The notes under the pieces were generated by a model that was not told the origin of the DNA, searched no databases, and saw nothing but the letters and a program-made list of their open reading frames with translations. A DNA stretch of 64,000 nt from Casuarina equisetifolia. Lineage: Eukaryota; Streptophyta; Magnoliopsida; Fagales; Casuarinaceae. Location of the stretch: assembly GCA_028551475.1 (NCBI GenBank), contig CM052361.1, forward strand, positions 1,247,501 to 1,311,500. The letters run 5' to 3'. The position numbers were made by a program, and so were the translations under genes. Below, piece after piece: positions 35,074 to 46,402 of this stretch; position 1 is the stretch's first letter, and each line of letters starts with the position of its first letter.

Positions 35074-35739
35074 CTAAGCATGTAGCTGGTCACTCCTTTC
35101 ATCGATCCGAGCAACTAGTCTCATCATTCATGGCTGGATTCAATTGGATATTCTTTGGTTTAAGACATCCCAGAGGGAATTTTTGGGTAGACTTCAGATC
35201 TACTCAGGCCGATGCTGTGACTTCTTGTTTGCGAGTTACCTGTCAGTCGTCAGCTGAAGGTGGGTGGTGAAGCTTGTTCTTGATTTGTTGATTTTTGAGT
35301 GGGCAGAAGATGGAGGTGAGAGGTTGTTCTTCCTCCTCAACTTGTGGTTGGATTTTTTTGTTTTTTTTCCTTCTCATCAATCTCGCGATTGATATCTAGA
35401 GGTGGCTTCTCCCCCTCTGCCAACAGTGGTTAGATCTGCTTGCTTTTACCCAAATCCAAATAGGCCATCATTAGACATTAATTTTCTAGCATCTTTGCCA
35501 AACCCTTTTCTGTTGCATTGAGTCTATTTTCCGTAGTGTTTTAAGATTGGCTTTGGTAACAATTGACATAATTTTGATTGCCAAATCACAGAATTTATTA
35601 GATATTCAATAATAAACGGATAGTTTTAGAATAATCTCTTAAACTTCATTGATTAACCACACTGGAGTCATAATCAATTACAATAATATATTTTAAAAGC
35701 CCTGCATAAAACTACAACAATATACTCTATATACTTTAT

Positions 35740-36250
35740 AGAGGTCATAATTCAGTGATCTTTCCAACATGGTGGTCGCAGACTTGCAACTGGTGTTCAA
35801 ATTTGATTGTGATAATGCAGATCCTGGATCTATTAGACCTCTGCGAACAAGCAGGCTCTGCAGCATAAGCAATAAGACGTGTTAGTAGGTTCTGTGGTGC
35901 ATCTCGACGGTGGACTTTTCACAGATTTTCCATATAGCGTAACTTGGGAAGGTGAATTTGGTTAGTCAAATGTTCTGGAGAAAGAGTTTGACCAGCTGAA
36001 TAAGAAGTGCTGTATCAGGTGAAGATGCTTCTTACATTGTTGCCTGACTTTTATATTAATGTACCTTGATAGATAGAGTTGCAAGATGTAAAAGAGAACA
36101 ACTAGTGTGTGTCTTTTGTAATGCTTAAGTCTTGTAGATATGAGGTGCGCGCTGTGCTTCGTATCTTATTTGTAAACAAAGTTCCCAAACGTATGTTTTT
36201 TTCATTTGCATCGTTTGATTTGAGCAATTCAAATCTTTGCACTTGGGTTT
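35740..36250 (+). pseudogene. DCD 3' fragment (exon 5 and tail only)
   Basis: It contains the end of DCD intron 4, exon 5 (about 35820-35868, coding ILDLLDLCEQAGSAA and a stop) and the 3' tail up to about 36250. Exons 1-4 are missing. Because it keeps flanking intron sequence, it arose by genomic duplication rather than retroposition. Confidence 0.88.
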
Positions 36251-36324
36251 GTGCCTTTCCTCTAGCGATAAATGGCCCTGTCCCTTGATTTCTGTAGTGG
36301 AAATTATAATACATGTGCGATGAT

Positions 36325-36440
36325 CCGAAGGCAAGATTATGGCTATTTTTCTCCTCGGAGCAAGCATGATTGTTGGCAAAAAGCAGAAAGGCAAAACCAA
36401 AAGGACACATAAGTGCTATAATCAAGTATTTGTTTGTAAC
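36325..36440. repeat. Array spacer repeat, truncated copy
   Basis: It carries only the 'gcaagcatgattgttggcaaaaag...gtgctataatcaagtattt' part of the spacer repeat seen at 21985 and 26735. It leads directly into TNL upstream-type sequence. Confidence 0.7.
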
Positions 36441-36599
36441 CTCCTTCCCTTTCTTTGCGCGCAAAAGTCCAAAAGCAAAAGCAAAAGGTTTGTGAAGGGA
36501 AGGTCTTTTCCGGGGAAAGCCCAACCGGGGTTCCTCTGCGATTGGTGTATTTGCCGGACAATTTCAGATGCTCTAAGTGACGCATGTCGTAAAGAAAAT

Positions 36600-37790
36600 G
36601 AGGATGGGAAAAATAGTCGACTGGACAATTTCAGCTGCCCTAAGTGACGCATGTCGTAAAGAAAATGAGGATTTGGAAAAATAGTCGACGGATCAGTCAA
36701 AAGCAACTGTGCTGTTTAGTCCAAAGAGAAACCTACGTTTGCTCTTCCATGCTTTTAGTGATGCATCCCGTAAAGAAAATGAGGATGGAGAAAAATAATC
36801 GATGGATTAGTAAAAAGCAACCGCGTTGTTTAGCAGAATGAGAAACCTATGTTTGCTCTTTCTTGCTTTTAGTGATGCATGTCGTAAAGAAAATGAGAAT
36901 GGGGAAAAATAATCGATGGATCGGTCAAGAGCAACTGCGTTGTTTAGCAAGAAGAGAAATCTACATTTGCTTTTCCCTGTTCTTAGTGATGCATGCTGTA
37001 AAGAAAATGAGGATGGGGAAAAATAATCGATGGATCAATCAAAAGCAACTACGTTGTTTTGCAGGAAGAGAAAGCTACGTTTTCTTCCTTGCTTCTAGTG
37101 ATGCAAGCCGTAAAGAAAATGAGGATGGGGAAAAATAATCGGTGGATCAATTAAAAGTAATCGCGTTGTTTAGTGGGAAGAGAAAGCTACGTTTGCTCTT
37201 CCCTGCCTTTAGTGATGCATGCCATAAAGGAAATGAGGATGGGGAAAAATAATCGGTGGATCGGTCAAAAGCAACCGCGTTGTTTAGGGGGAAGAGAAAC
37301 CTACGTTTGCTCTTCGCTACTTTTAGTGACGCATGCCGTAAAGAAAATGAGGATGGAGAAAAATAATCGATGGATCAATCAAAAGCAACCGCGTTGTTTA
37401 GCGGGAAGAGAAACCTACGTTTGCTTTTCCCTACTCTTAGTGACGTTGTAAAGAAAATGAGGATGGAGAAAAATACTCGATGGATCGGTCAAAAGCAACT
37501 GCGTTGTTTAGCGGAAAGAGAAACCTACATTTTTTCTTCCTTGCTATTAGTGACGCATGCCATAAAGAAAATAAGGATGGGGAAAACATAATCAATGGAT
37601 TAGTCAAAAGCAATCGCGTTGTTTAGTGGGAAGAGAAACCTACATTTGCTCTCCCTTACTGAGTTTGCCGGACCATTTCAGATGCTTTTAGAGACTCATG
37701 TTGATAAGAAAATGAGGATGGGGAAATATATTCGGTTGATCACTCAAAAGAAACCATGTTGTTTAACGAGAGGAGAAACCTTCTTTTGCT
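36600..37790 (+). repeat. ~114-bp minisatellite of TNL upstream sequence, about ten units
   Basis: The marker 'taaagaaaatgagga' recurs at about 36591, 36658, 36772, 36887, 37000, 37112, 37227, 37340, 37450 and 37564, with a final variant near 37708. After the first short interval the spacing is 110-115 bases. A unit reads roughly 'agtgacgcatgccgtaaag', 'gaaaataatcgatggatc', 'aaaagcaaccgcgttgttt' and 'agagaaacctacgtttgctc'. The same blocks occur once upstream of TNL-1, TNL-2 and TNL-3 (for example 38220-38315). It is therefore an expanded promoter-proximal segment. The apparent reading frames of 65-100 codons follow the repeat and are not supported as coding. Confidence 0.9.
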
Positions 37791-38593
37791 CTTCTTGGCT
37801 GAGTTTGAGAAAGTTAAGTTCAATTGAAAAATTAGCAAGTGGGTTAAGGAAAAAAATTCTATACCTAAACATTACTTACTTTAAGGATTCAAAATTAAAT
37901 GAGGGTTGGAGTAGATCAACCAAGTTTTAATATCATGTTAAAGGATTAGGTTCACTAAAATGCTTTATTGAGGAGATAGTTATCTAAGCTTATAAGACAT
38001 ATTACATATATCTTCCTCTTTAATGTGAGACTATTTGAAAAATATTCTCCCACTATCTAAGTTTAATCTTCCGTTGTATACATTCTCCTTTCTAATATGG
38101 GACTTATGAGTTAAGGAGGTATTTTTTGATATTAAAAATTAGTCAAAGACCATATCCTTTATATGTATGAGTTTCACCCTTGACACGCAAGACCATTTCA
38201 TGTACTTTTAATGAACCATGCGGAGAAGATAGTGAAGATGGGGAAAACTAATCGGTGAATCACTCAGAAGCAACGGCGTTGTTTTATTTGAAGTGAAACC
38301 TTCTTTTGCTCTCCAGTAAAGAAATTGCTTGTCAGGACACAACAAAAGAGAAACCTCCAAGACACCACAGCCAAGTCGAAAAGTCAAAAATGACTTTCCA
38401 ACGATGACGGAGCTGTGTGCGAGAAGGAGGCTTTTACCGTTTGCGTTCAACGGGGGCCAGGGAGAGTGATTTCGCTGGAAAGTCATTCTTGACTTTTCAA
38501 TTTGGCTGTCGTGTCGTGGAGGTTTATCTTTTGTTGTGTCCTGACAAGTGTCCTGACATGCAATCTCGTTGGGTTGCCGAAAACTTATCGCGG

Positions 38594-38601
38594 TATTTAA
38601 A
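38594..38601 (+). promoter_or_regulatory. TATTTAAA box of TNL-3
   Basis: TATTTAAAG lies 89 bases upstream of the start codon, in the same setting ('cgcggtatttaaagagaagagaacccttc') as in TNL-2. Confidence 0.55.
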
Positions 38602-38682
38602 GAGAAGAGAACCCTTCTTTTTTACTCCCCCACGCTCAGTCACACATTCTTCAGCTCTTGCTCTGAGTTGTAGACCCCTTCC

Positions 38683-41600
38683 ATGGCAGCTCAGTTCCAT
38701 TCGTCATCTTCCAAAGCTACTTGGGATTACGACGTCTTCCTGAGTTTCAGAGGTGAAGACACCCGCAAGAACTTCACCGATCATCTCTACAGGGCCTTAG
38801 CTCAAGCCGAGATTTCCACCTTTCGAGATAAGGAGGGGCTTCGAAGAGGAAAGACCATCTCTCCCGAATTGCGCGACGCGATTCATGGATCAAGGATTTT
38901 CGTTGTGGTTTTCTCTAAACGCTATGCTTCTTCCACTTGGTGCCTTAATGAACTTGAGGAGATTGTGAACTGTTGTAGAAAAAGTACCTCCCACACTCTT
39001 CTCCCAATATTTTATCACGTTGACCCGTCGGATGTTCGAAAACAAACCGGGACGTTTTCGAAAGCATTTGCAAGGCATAAAAATCGGTTTCACGGTAATA
39101 TGGCGAAGGTAGAGAAGTGGAGAGAAGCTCTTACTGAAGCTGGGAGCTATTCTGGCTGGGATGTCTCTAGTGTTGCAAATGGGTAACTTTTTGTTGCACT
39201 TGACTCATATTTTCTCATTCTTTTTTTTTTCTTTTATGTCTATTTCTTTATAAGATAGACAAAAATTCATTACAAATACATAATTTTTACCTAAAAATGG
39301 ATTGCATAAAACAAAACGTAGTTTTAGAGTTCAGCAGTCTGACGGTTTTCTCTTTCATGTCCAGTCGCTTTAGCTGAATTACTTGATGTTTTCTTGTTCA
39401 TGTTCAGCCTACCACGGTTTGAAGATCATGCCACCTAAAATGGTTAGGATTAAATTGAATTTCTACTCAAATGTCTAATCCATAGGGGGAATTATATTGT
39501 AATCATACTGTCGTTGAAACCCTTAATTCATGGACTTACCCAAGAGTTAAAACTAAAAAAAATAGAAAGATGGTTTGTAACATACCGAAGCTTTAAAGGA
39601 AAAAAAAAAACTACGCATTTTTAAATGTTATTCACACTAAAATTGATATAACTTAATTGCTTATAATGATGAAAGAGTTTCAATGGGTTGAGATACTAAT
39701 GCCTCTTGGTAATAGATGACTATTTTTTTCATTTTAAATTTTTTCTTAGTGTTTATATTCTAATTTTTATATTATATTCATTATGATCATTAGGTATGAA
39801 GGAAAGTTCGTTGAAAAGATTGTTGATCAAGTTTTGTGTAAAGTGGGCCCTATTCACTTACATGTTGCAGAATATGCAGTAGGAATAGATTCTAGAGTGG
39901 AAGAGGTGAAAGATTTGTTAAATCTTGAAACAAGTGACATTCGTATTGTTGGCATCTTTGGAATGGGTGGTATTGGTAAAACCACCGTAGCAAGAGCTCT
40001 TTATAATAAGATCTTTTTTAAATTTAAAAGATTTAGTTTTCTTTCAAACATTAAAGAAGCTTCAGAGAAAGATGGGGGTATAGTTCAACTTCAAAAACAA
40101 CTTCTTTATGACATCTTGAAAAAAGATTTAAGGATTGATAATCATAATAAGGGAATTGTATTGATCAAGAAATTGCTTTAAGGAAAAAGAGTATTTGTTG
40201 TCCTTGACGATGTGGATGACTTGAACCAAATACGTGAATTGTTTGGAGACTTAAAATGGTTTGGTTTGGGAAGTAGAGTCATTATTACAACTAGAGATGA
40301 ACATTTACTGATGCAATTAGATGTACATGGGAGATATAAGGTCTTACCCTTGAATGAATCAGACTCCGTTGCACTTTTTAGTTGGCATGCCTTTGGATGG
40401 CCTATCCAAGACCAAATTTTCAAGAGCTTTCGATTAGTGTAGTGAACTACGTTGAAGGACTTCCATTAGCTCTTAAAATTCTGGGTTCTTTTTTAAAAGG
40501 AAGAAGTTTTGTTGAATGGAAAAGTGAATTAGAAAAGTTGCAAAAGAGACCAAATGACAAGATTCAACAGTTACTTAGAACAAGTTTTGACTCACTAGAT
40601 ATGGATACAAAGAGCATATTTCTTGATATTGCATGTTTCTTTTTTGGTATGGAGAAGTACCATGCAACAAAAATATTAGAAGATTGTGGTTCATTTCCTT
40701 ATATTGGTATGAAAATTCTTGAACAAAGATCTCTTTTGATAATTGAGAAGAACAAGTTACAAATGCATAGTTTGATACAATATATGGGGAGAGAGATTGT
40801 TTGTGAAAATGCAAATTATGTTCCAAAAAATTGTAGTAGATTATGGTTTTATGAAGATGTTTTGGATGTCCTCAGCAAACAAAAGGTAAGAGCTTTGTAC
40901 ATTTACCTTTTCTCCAAGTATGCATCTTTGTTTGAATTAGATGATAATGCTCTTCATTATTGTAATTAAATAAACAACCAATACTTCAAAACTTTCAAAG
41001 TTCTATTCAATTCAATAGAGTTATACCTTTGGAAAACTTGAGGATGATAAGTACTTATCCAGTTTTTTTTCTTTTTTTGCTAGGGGTCACAACATGTGAG
41101 GGGTCTCAGCTTAAATTCACTTGAGTTGGAAGGTGTAAATTTGGAGACAATTGCATTTACAAATATGAAGAATTTAAGATTGCTTTAAATTAGTGCTATG
41201 CATCTCATAGGAAACTTCAAACATCTATCCAATGAGTTAAGATGGCTTTCTTGGCATAAGTGTCCTATGCAATTCTTATCACAAGATTTTCATTTAGAGA
41301 ATCTTGTTGTTCTTGACCTACAAGATAGCAAAATTGTCCAGATTTGGAAGAGTTATAAGGTATAATAATATTGCAATTCTATATAGACATTAAATGCATG
41401 ATGTATAAAAACTTCTCACTTATTTTATTTTCTTTTGATTTTTTTTCTCAGATACTCAATAAGCTAAAAGTCCTTAATCTCCAAAACTATGAAAATCTCA
41501 TCAGATCACCAAACTTTTCTCAAGTTCCACATTTGGAGATATTGATACTTGAAGGTTGCACTAATTTGATTGAAGTTGATGAGTCTATTGGATGTTTGAA

Positions 41601-43267
41601 AGGACTTGTTGAGCTGAATTTGAAAAGATGTATAAGCCTAGCAAATCTCCCAAGCAGCATTTTTAACTTAGAATCACTCAAAACTCTTGACATGTCTCAA
41701 TGCTCAAAACTTTTTGAGTTTTCAAAACAAGTAGGGAGTTCAATGGCTTTGCCAAAGGTGCAAGGAAATGAGACTACTCTTGAACAAATATCATTCTTCT
41801 TTGGTCATTCAAAGAATTTCAAAATTGAATTATTTGGATGTAAGTCTAGATCCTTAGATTCTTGGTTGTCATGTCTCTCTCGCTGGATTTCCTCCAAAAG
41901 TTCAATGCACATAAGTTCACCAATGACTTCCATTTCTAGATTTCATTCTCTAGAGAAGCTATATCTCAGTGATTGTGGTTTTTCTGAACATAACTTTCTT
42001 AGTGACTTGAAGAACTTATCTTCACTCATATCTTTGGACTTATCTGGAAATAATTTTCGTCGTACACCTCATGGGATCAGTTATCTTTCTAAACTAGGGT
42101 TGTTGCAGTTAAGGAATTGTACTGCTCTTCAATCAATTTCGGAAGTCCCTCAAAGTTTAACGTGCTTATGTGCATTGGGTAGTAACTCGTTGAGAAGCTT
42201 GCAGCCTAACTTACCATTATTGGACATAGAATGTTCAAAAATTTTTTATGAATCTGAATCCGACGATCAGATTACTTTGCAGAGGTTGACATCTTTTCCT
42301 TACCTATTAATTGAAATATACAAGGGTACTTTACAGGTACTTTCTCTTTCTCCCACACTCTTTTTCTATGTATATATATATATATATATATATTATGTAA
42401 GTATATGGATATGAATTTTTTTTCCTTTCCTTTTTGTTTTTTGAATAGCAGATGTCAGGCGAGAGCGCTCAGTTTTGTATCGTTTTTCTCCGAACTACAG
42501 AGGTTCCACGTTGGTTCCGCTACCAAGCAATTGGATGTTCAGTATCCTTCCGGATACCTGCAATTTCAGAGGGTCTAATCTACGGGCTTCTTGTTTGTGC
42601 TTCTTATGGAGAGATGCCCTATGCTCCAAATAGGACTTCAACTGATGGTCCCATTGTGGCAATCTCATTTTACAATAAAACTCGGGGCTCCAGTCTATCT
42701 CTCCATACAAAAGTCCCTCTTCGTTTTGCTGCAAGTCGTTGTCACATATACCGCATGCCACTTGTGTTCCGTACGACATATCCCCTTGGAATCTATTTTT
42801 TGGAACGACGCCACTTCTTTCCTTCAAATCCACACGGCTTTTGTTTACTAAGAGATGAATGGAACATAAATGAAATGGAGTTTAGAAGTGGAGATGAAGT
42901 CGAAGTGTCCATGGAATTTCGTGGAGGCTCTGAAGTCCGCAAATGTGGAATTCACCTAAGACTTGGTAAGTTAACTATAATAAACGGATTTTAAAATGTA
43001 TCAATTCGTGGATTGATATTGTTACAAACTGCAATGTTCCAATAGTTGTGCTCTTTCAAATGATAGGATTAGCAAACATAATCATTAACAATATTAAAGA
43101 TGATAACATATTTTAAAGTAATGCTACTACAAATGATAATGTCTTGAGGTGATGTTGCTGCAGTTCCTCCTCCTACACATGATGACGTCTCTGAAGATGA
43201 TGTTGATCCCGATGATTTTGCTCTCTATAAAAATAGACGGGAGTTGATAAGGGCATGCCGGAAATAA
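38683..43267 (+). pseudogene. TNL-3: TIR-NBS-LRR gene with all six exons, disrupted
   Basis: Exons: TIR 38683-39182, NBS 39794-40885, linker 41084-41359, LRR 41452-42336, C-terminal jelly-roll/Ig-like domain (C-JID) 42452-42965, last exon 43164-43267. All have GT-AG introns. Motifs: SFRGEDTRKNF and STWCLNEL (TIR); P-loop GMGGIGKTT at 39960; FVVLDDV (kinase 2); GSRVIITTRDEHLL (RNBS-B); GLPLALKILGSFL; and MHSL in place of MHDL. The C-JID shows EVPRWFRYQAIGCSVSF. Lesions: TAA at 40179-40181 (AAA in TNL-4), a one-base deletion near 40395 shifting the frame, and TAA at 41186-41188. Intact TNLs are intracellular immune receptors; this copy could give only a TIR plus partial NBS product. Confidence 0.9.
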
Positions 43268-43659
43268 TGATGGTAATTGAGAAATATTTGTAAGACATTT
43301 CTCTTAAAATCAGGTAGGAAGAGTCAATCCAAGTCTATATGACTTTCTTCTTTTCTTCCTCCCCTTTCTATTCTCTCCTCCGCCCTTTGTTTTTCTTGGG
43401 AAGTTGGAATTTTTGACATTATTTTCTGTCCTTTTTCTTGACGGCTACATCTATATTCTGAATTATTTGATTGTTTTTGGCTTGGATGTTTCGTATTCTA
43501 TCTTGAGGCCTAAAATGGATTTCGCTTTGGAAAAATAATTCCATGCTAATGAAAACAATTTCTCTTATTATCGCCTATACTAATACGAACCAAACAATCA
43601 CACATTTTTTCCATGGATTAAGAACTGGAATCAGCATTAACAATTTCTTGTCCATGAGT

Positions 43660-45330
43660 CGAGCCAATAAACCTATAAATCATGATGCAAGTAGAGTATG
43701 GAGGTGTTAGTAGTTCTGAAATATACAAGATCATCTTTGTATGATACACTACAAAACACATTATTTGAGGTTAGTATAAGCATATTAAGCATAGGATTAA
43801 TTTTACTTTCTTGAGAATATGAGGTGAATGGTTCATGTATATATTATTAATGCATTCATTTCATGGGTCCACCTCCAAAATATAGAGATTCTATAGGGAG
43901 AATAACCTAGGCTTACATCTTTCTCTAGAATTACACTACACACCAAACACATGGAATCTTTGAGGTTTGTGCTCTTTTGTTATATTTTTATTTTTCTCAA
44001 AAACTAGTTATTCTATTTATTTCCTTTGTAATGCTCTTGGTTATAAAGGGAATTTATTAAGTTAAATTGTCATTAAGAAAGAGTTGTTAAGTCAAATAGG
44101 ACACCTTGGTGAAATTTTTTTCCTAGTGTTTTTTTTTGTCTCCCAAAGAGCATGAGCTTGTTGAGAAAGATTTTACTTAGCATCTGTTAAAACTAGTTGC
44201 AGGAACCGGATGAGCATTAGGGAGTTCCTTGTCCTGTATATCACTGCTTTCAGCAGAGATTATTAGATATCCAGATATCATGGGAACTAGCCGTTTTTCT
44301 TCCATTTTCCATTTTGTTTTCTTTCGTCCAATAATATTTAGTATGGAATTGTGGAATGGATTACTTTTGTGCGGGACTTTGAGGTCGAGTATATTTGTTG
44401 GCTGGTATTGATTTTGTAGAGGCAGCAAGTTTTGGGAGATCTAACATTGATCCAACTGCATTAGAAGGTAAAAAATGTAAAGGAGAGTCAAGGTTTCCTA
44501 CTTAGGTAGAATCTGGTTTGATAGGCTGGAAAGCCGCGTTCTCTTGCTCTATGTGGCTGATATCTTATTTTCTTATTCATTGTTTCAACCCATTGTAATA
44601 GGTAAGAATCCGTGTTAGAAAACTCTGCAACTCTTTGGAAGAAGACGGCTTCAGGCCTGTCTTGCACCAGTACGATGGTCCCAAATTTCGCCATGAGGTC
44701 TCATTTCCAGAGTTATGCTGAATCTGCCTGTTAATCATATTTTCATGTTATCATGATATGCATTGTTTCTTTATGGAGGTCATAATTCAGTGATCTTTCC
44801 AACATGGATGGTCGAATACTTGCAACTGATGTTTAAATTTGATTGTGATTCTGCAGACAGTGTATCTATTAGACCTCTGCAAACAAGGCAGCTCTGCAGC
44901 ATAAGCAAGAAGATGTGTGAGTAGGTACTATGGTGCATCTCAGCTGGTGGCTTTTCAGAGATTTTCCGTACGGCGTAAGCTTGGGAAGGTAAGTCTGGTT
45001 CGGAAATGTTCTGGAGAAAGATTGTGACCAGCCAAATAAGAAGTCTTGTATATGGTGAAGAAACTTTTTAAGTTGCACAACTTTGATATTACTGTGACGT
45101 TATAGACAGAATTGCAAGATGTAAAAGAGAACAACTTGTGTGTGTCTTTTGTAATGCTTGAGTCCTCTAAATATGAGGCGTATGTTGTGCTTCTTATCTT
45201 GCTTGTAAACAGAGTTTCTAAAAGTATGTTTTGTTGTTTCCTTCATGTCGGTTTGAGCCATTCAAATCTTAGCACTTGGGAGTTTTGCATTGATACATAG
45301 CCCTACCCTAGATTCTCCAAGTAGAAACCA
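43660..45330 (+). pseudogene. DCD relic lacking exon 1
   Basis: Directly downstream of TNL-3, the sequence aligns with DCD intron 1 to the 3' tail. Exon 2-like sequence at about 43867-43964 has stops within the PGLPLFLY block. Exon 3-like 44422-44505 ends in TAG where the others read CAG. Exon 4-like 44602-44711 and exon 5-like 44857-44903 follow, then the 3' tail to about 45310. All introns are retained, so it is a genomic duplicate. It is the most diverged DCD copy here. Confidence 0.85.
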
Positions 45331-45334
45331 TCAA

Positions 45335-45660
45335 ATCTTAGCCCTTATGACAATGATGATAACAAGGTGATTGTGGGACTATCACTTTTGTAATTCTTGA
45401 TCAGTTCCAAAAATAAACTTATCCAAAAAGATAGAAGAAAGTTGCCAATTTTAAATTAACACGTCCTCCCTCAGTCAATAAAGTTTGCATGTATAAAAAA
45501 AAATCCAAAATCATGCACTAGGTGCATGGACAAATGAATTTTTAAATTTTAATTTATTAAGTTTTTATATATAAGTAAATTATCCTTTTTTAAAGATAAA
45601 GTAGAAAATAAACTATTTAAAATTTTAATTTATGTAAATGAAAAAAGAAAGCATGTACTA
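45335..45660. repeat. Array spacer repeat, copy 4
   Basis: It matches the 21985 and 26735 copies from 'atgacaatgatgataacaaggtga' through GCACTAGGTGCATG to the AT-rich end. It again lies between a DCD relic and the next TNL. Confidence 0.75.
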
Positions 45661-45775
45661 TCTGTTAAATAAATAGAAGATATTGCTAAGTCATAGCTGA
45701 GTAGGAAACGCCTCGTATACGCATTACATCTGCTTATTTTCTACATGATAATTTATTAGGAAGTTTACATAAGAC

Positions 45776-46169
45776 TTAGTTGCACTTGTCGTCTGTCACA
45801 CGGTCATCTTCTCCCTTCTTCTTATTCTTCGTTTGCGTTTCTTCTCCACCGTGTTCTTCACGACACACTGCGTGATGACTAGGGTTGCTGAAAACACAGC
45901 GTTCAGAAGAGTGGGTCATGCACGCTGTAGATGAATCATCTGAAGCTTCATTTGCTCGCCTACACTTCTCAAAAGCAGATTTCTCCCAATTAATGCTGAA
46001 GAGGCAGACATGAGAAGATTTTTGGGTTTCACATTCAAGTATCAGAACGGGCACAACACGTTGAGGCCCCACTTGCGCAGACTGAGACACCACATGCTGA
46101 GTTTCCCTTTCCTTCTGAGATCGCGGGCCTAGAGACTTCACTGGTCTGCAGCAAATCCTCTTCAGAGTT
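45776..46169 (-). pseudogene. 3' part of an unidentified ORF interrupted by the copia element
   Basis: The minus-strand frame is open from the copia junction to the stop at 45776 (about 130 codons). It is rich in Cys, Ser and charged residues (SLGPRSQKERETQ; CRREEHGGEE-like end). If the 6,981-bp copia insertion and one GAGTT copy are subtracted, the frame continues without a stop into 53151-53295. I do not recognise the product. No methionine codon begins it, so it would be an internal or terminal exon. Confidence 0.45.
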
Positions 46170-46391
46170 TGTAAATTTTGGAGATTGGAGAGTGAAGGAA
46201 TGCTATATTATGTTGAATTACACTATACAAGAGACAGCCTCAATTTATAGGCTTGATTCCTAGTCTATGTATGGGTTACAATAAATGGAAAATATTACAT
46301 AATCACAAGAATATTTTATAATAAAACACATTGCCTAATTAGGCTCCAAGGATTGTTGCTGCATATAACTATTGCCTTATTGGCACCAACA
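46170..46391 (-). repeat. Copia 3' LTR (222 bp)
   Basis: On the minus strand it begins TGTTGGTGCC and ends TTTACA. It is nearly identical to 52929-53150. Confidence 0.96.
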
Positions 46392-46402
46392 CTCCCCTTC
46401 AA
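46392..46402 (-). promoter_or_regulatory. Copia polypurine tract
   Basis: On the minus strand TTGAAGGGGAG directly precedes the 3' LTR. In this position it would prime plus-strand DNA synthesis. Confidence 0.85.

Larger units (their letters stand above)
34131..35740. other. Array spacer paralogous to 20940-22000
   Basis: Shared blocks include 'gcccat.aagat.agttttttctta', 'gagatggtggctgaagagaagtatgac' and 'gtcactcctttcat.gat.cgagcaac'. Compared with the copy after DCD-A it carries a 427-base insertion (34647-35073, listed separately). No gene is supported; the open frame at 34729-34956 lies inside the insertion. Confidence 0.65.

Noticed and set aside
36600-37790. CRISPR-like array of regular repeats
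   Set aside because: Units are contiguous 114-bp tandem repeats without unique spacers, in a plant nuclear locus, and match TNL upstream sequence.
36339-37930. Repeated 65-100 codon ORFs with a KKMRMGKNNRW motif
   Set aside because: They are translations of the minisatellite; stop positions vary and the same DNA is non-coding upstream of the TNL genes.
43660-45330. Processed (retroposed) DCD pseudogene
   Set aside because: Intron sequences and the 3' flank are retained, so this is a genomic duplicate. The same applies to the other DCD fragments.
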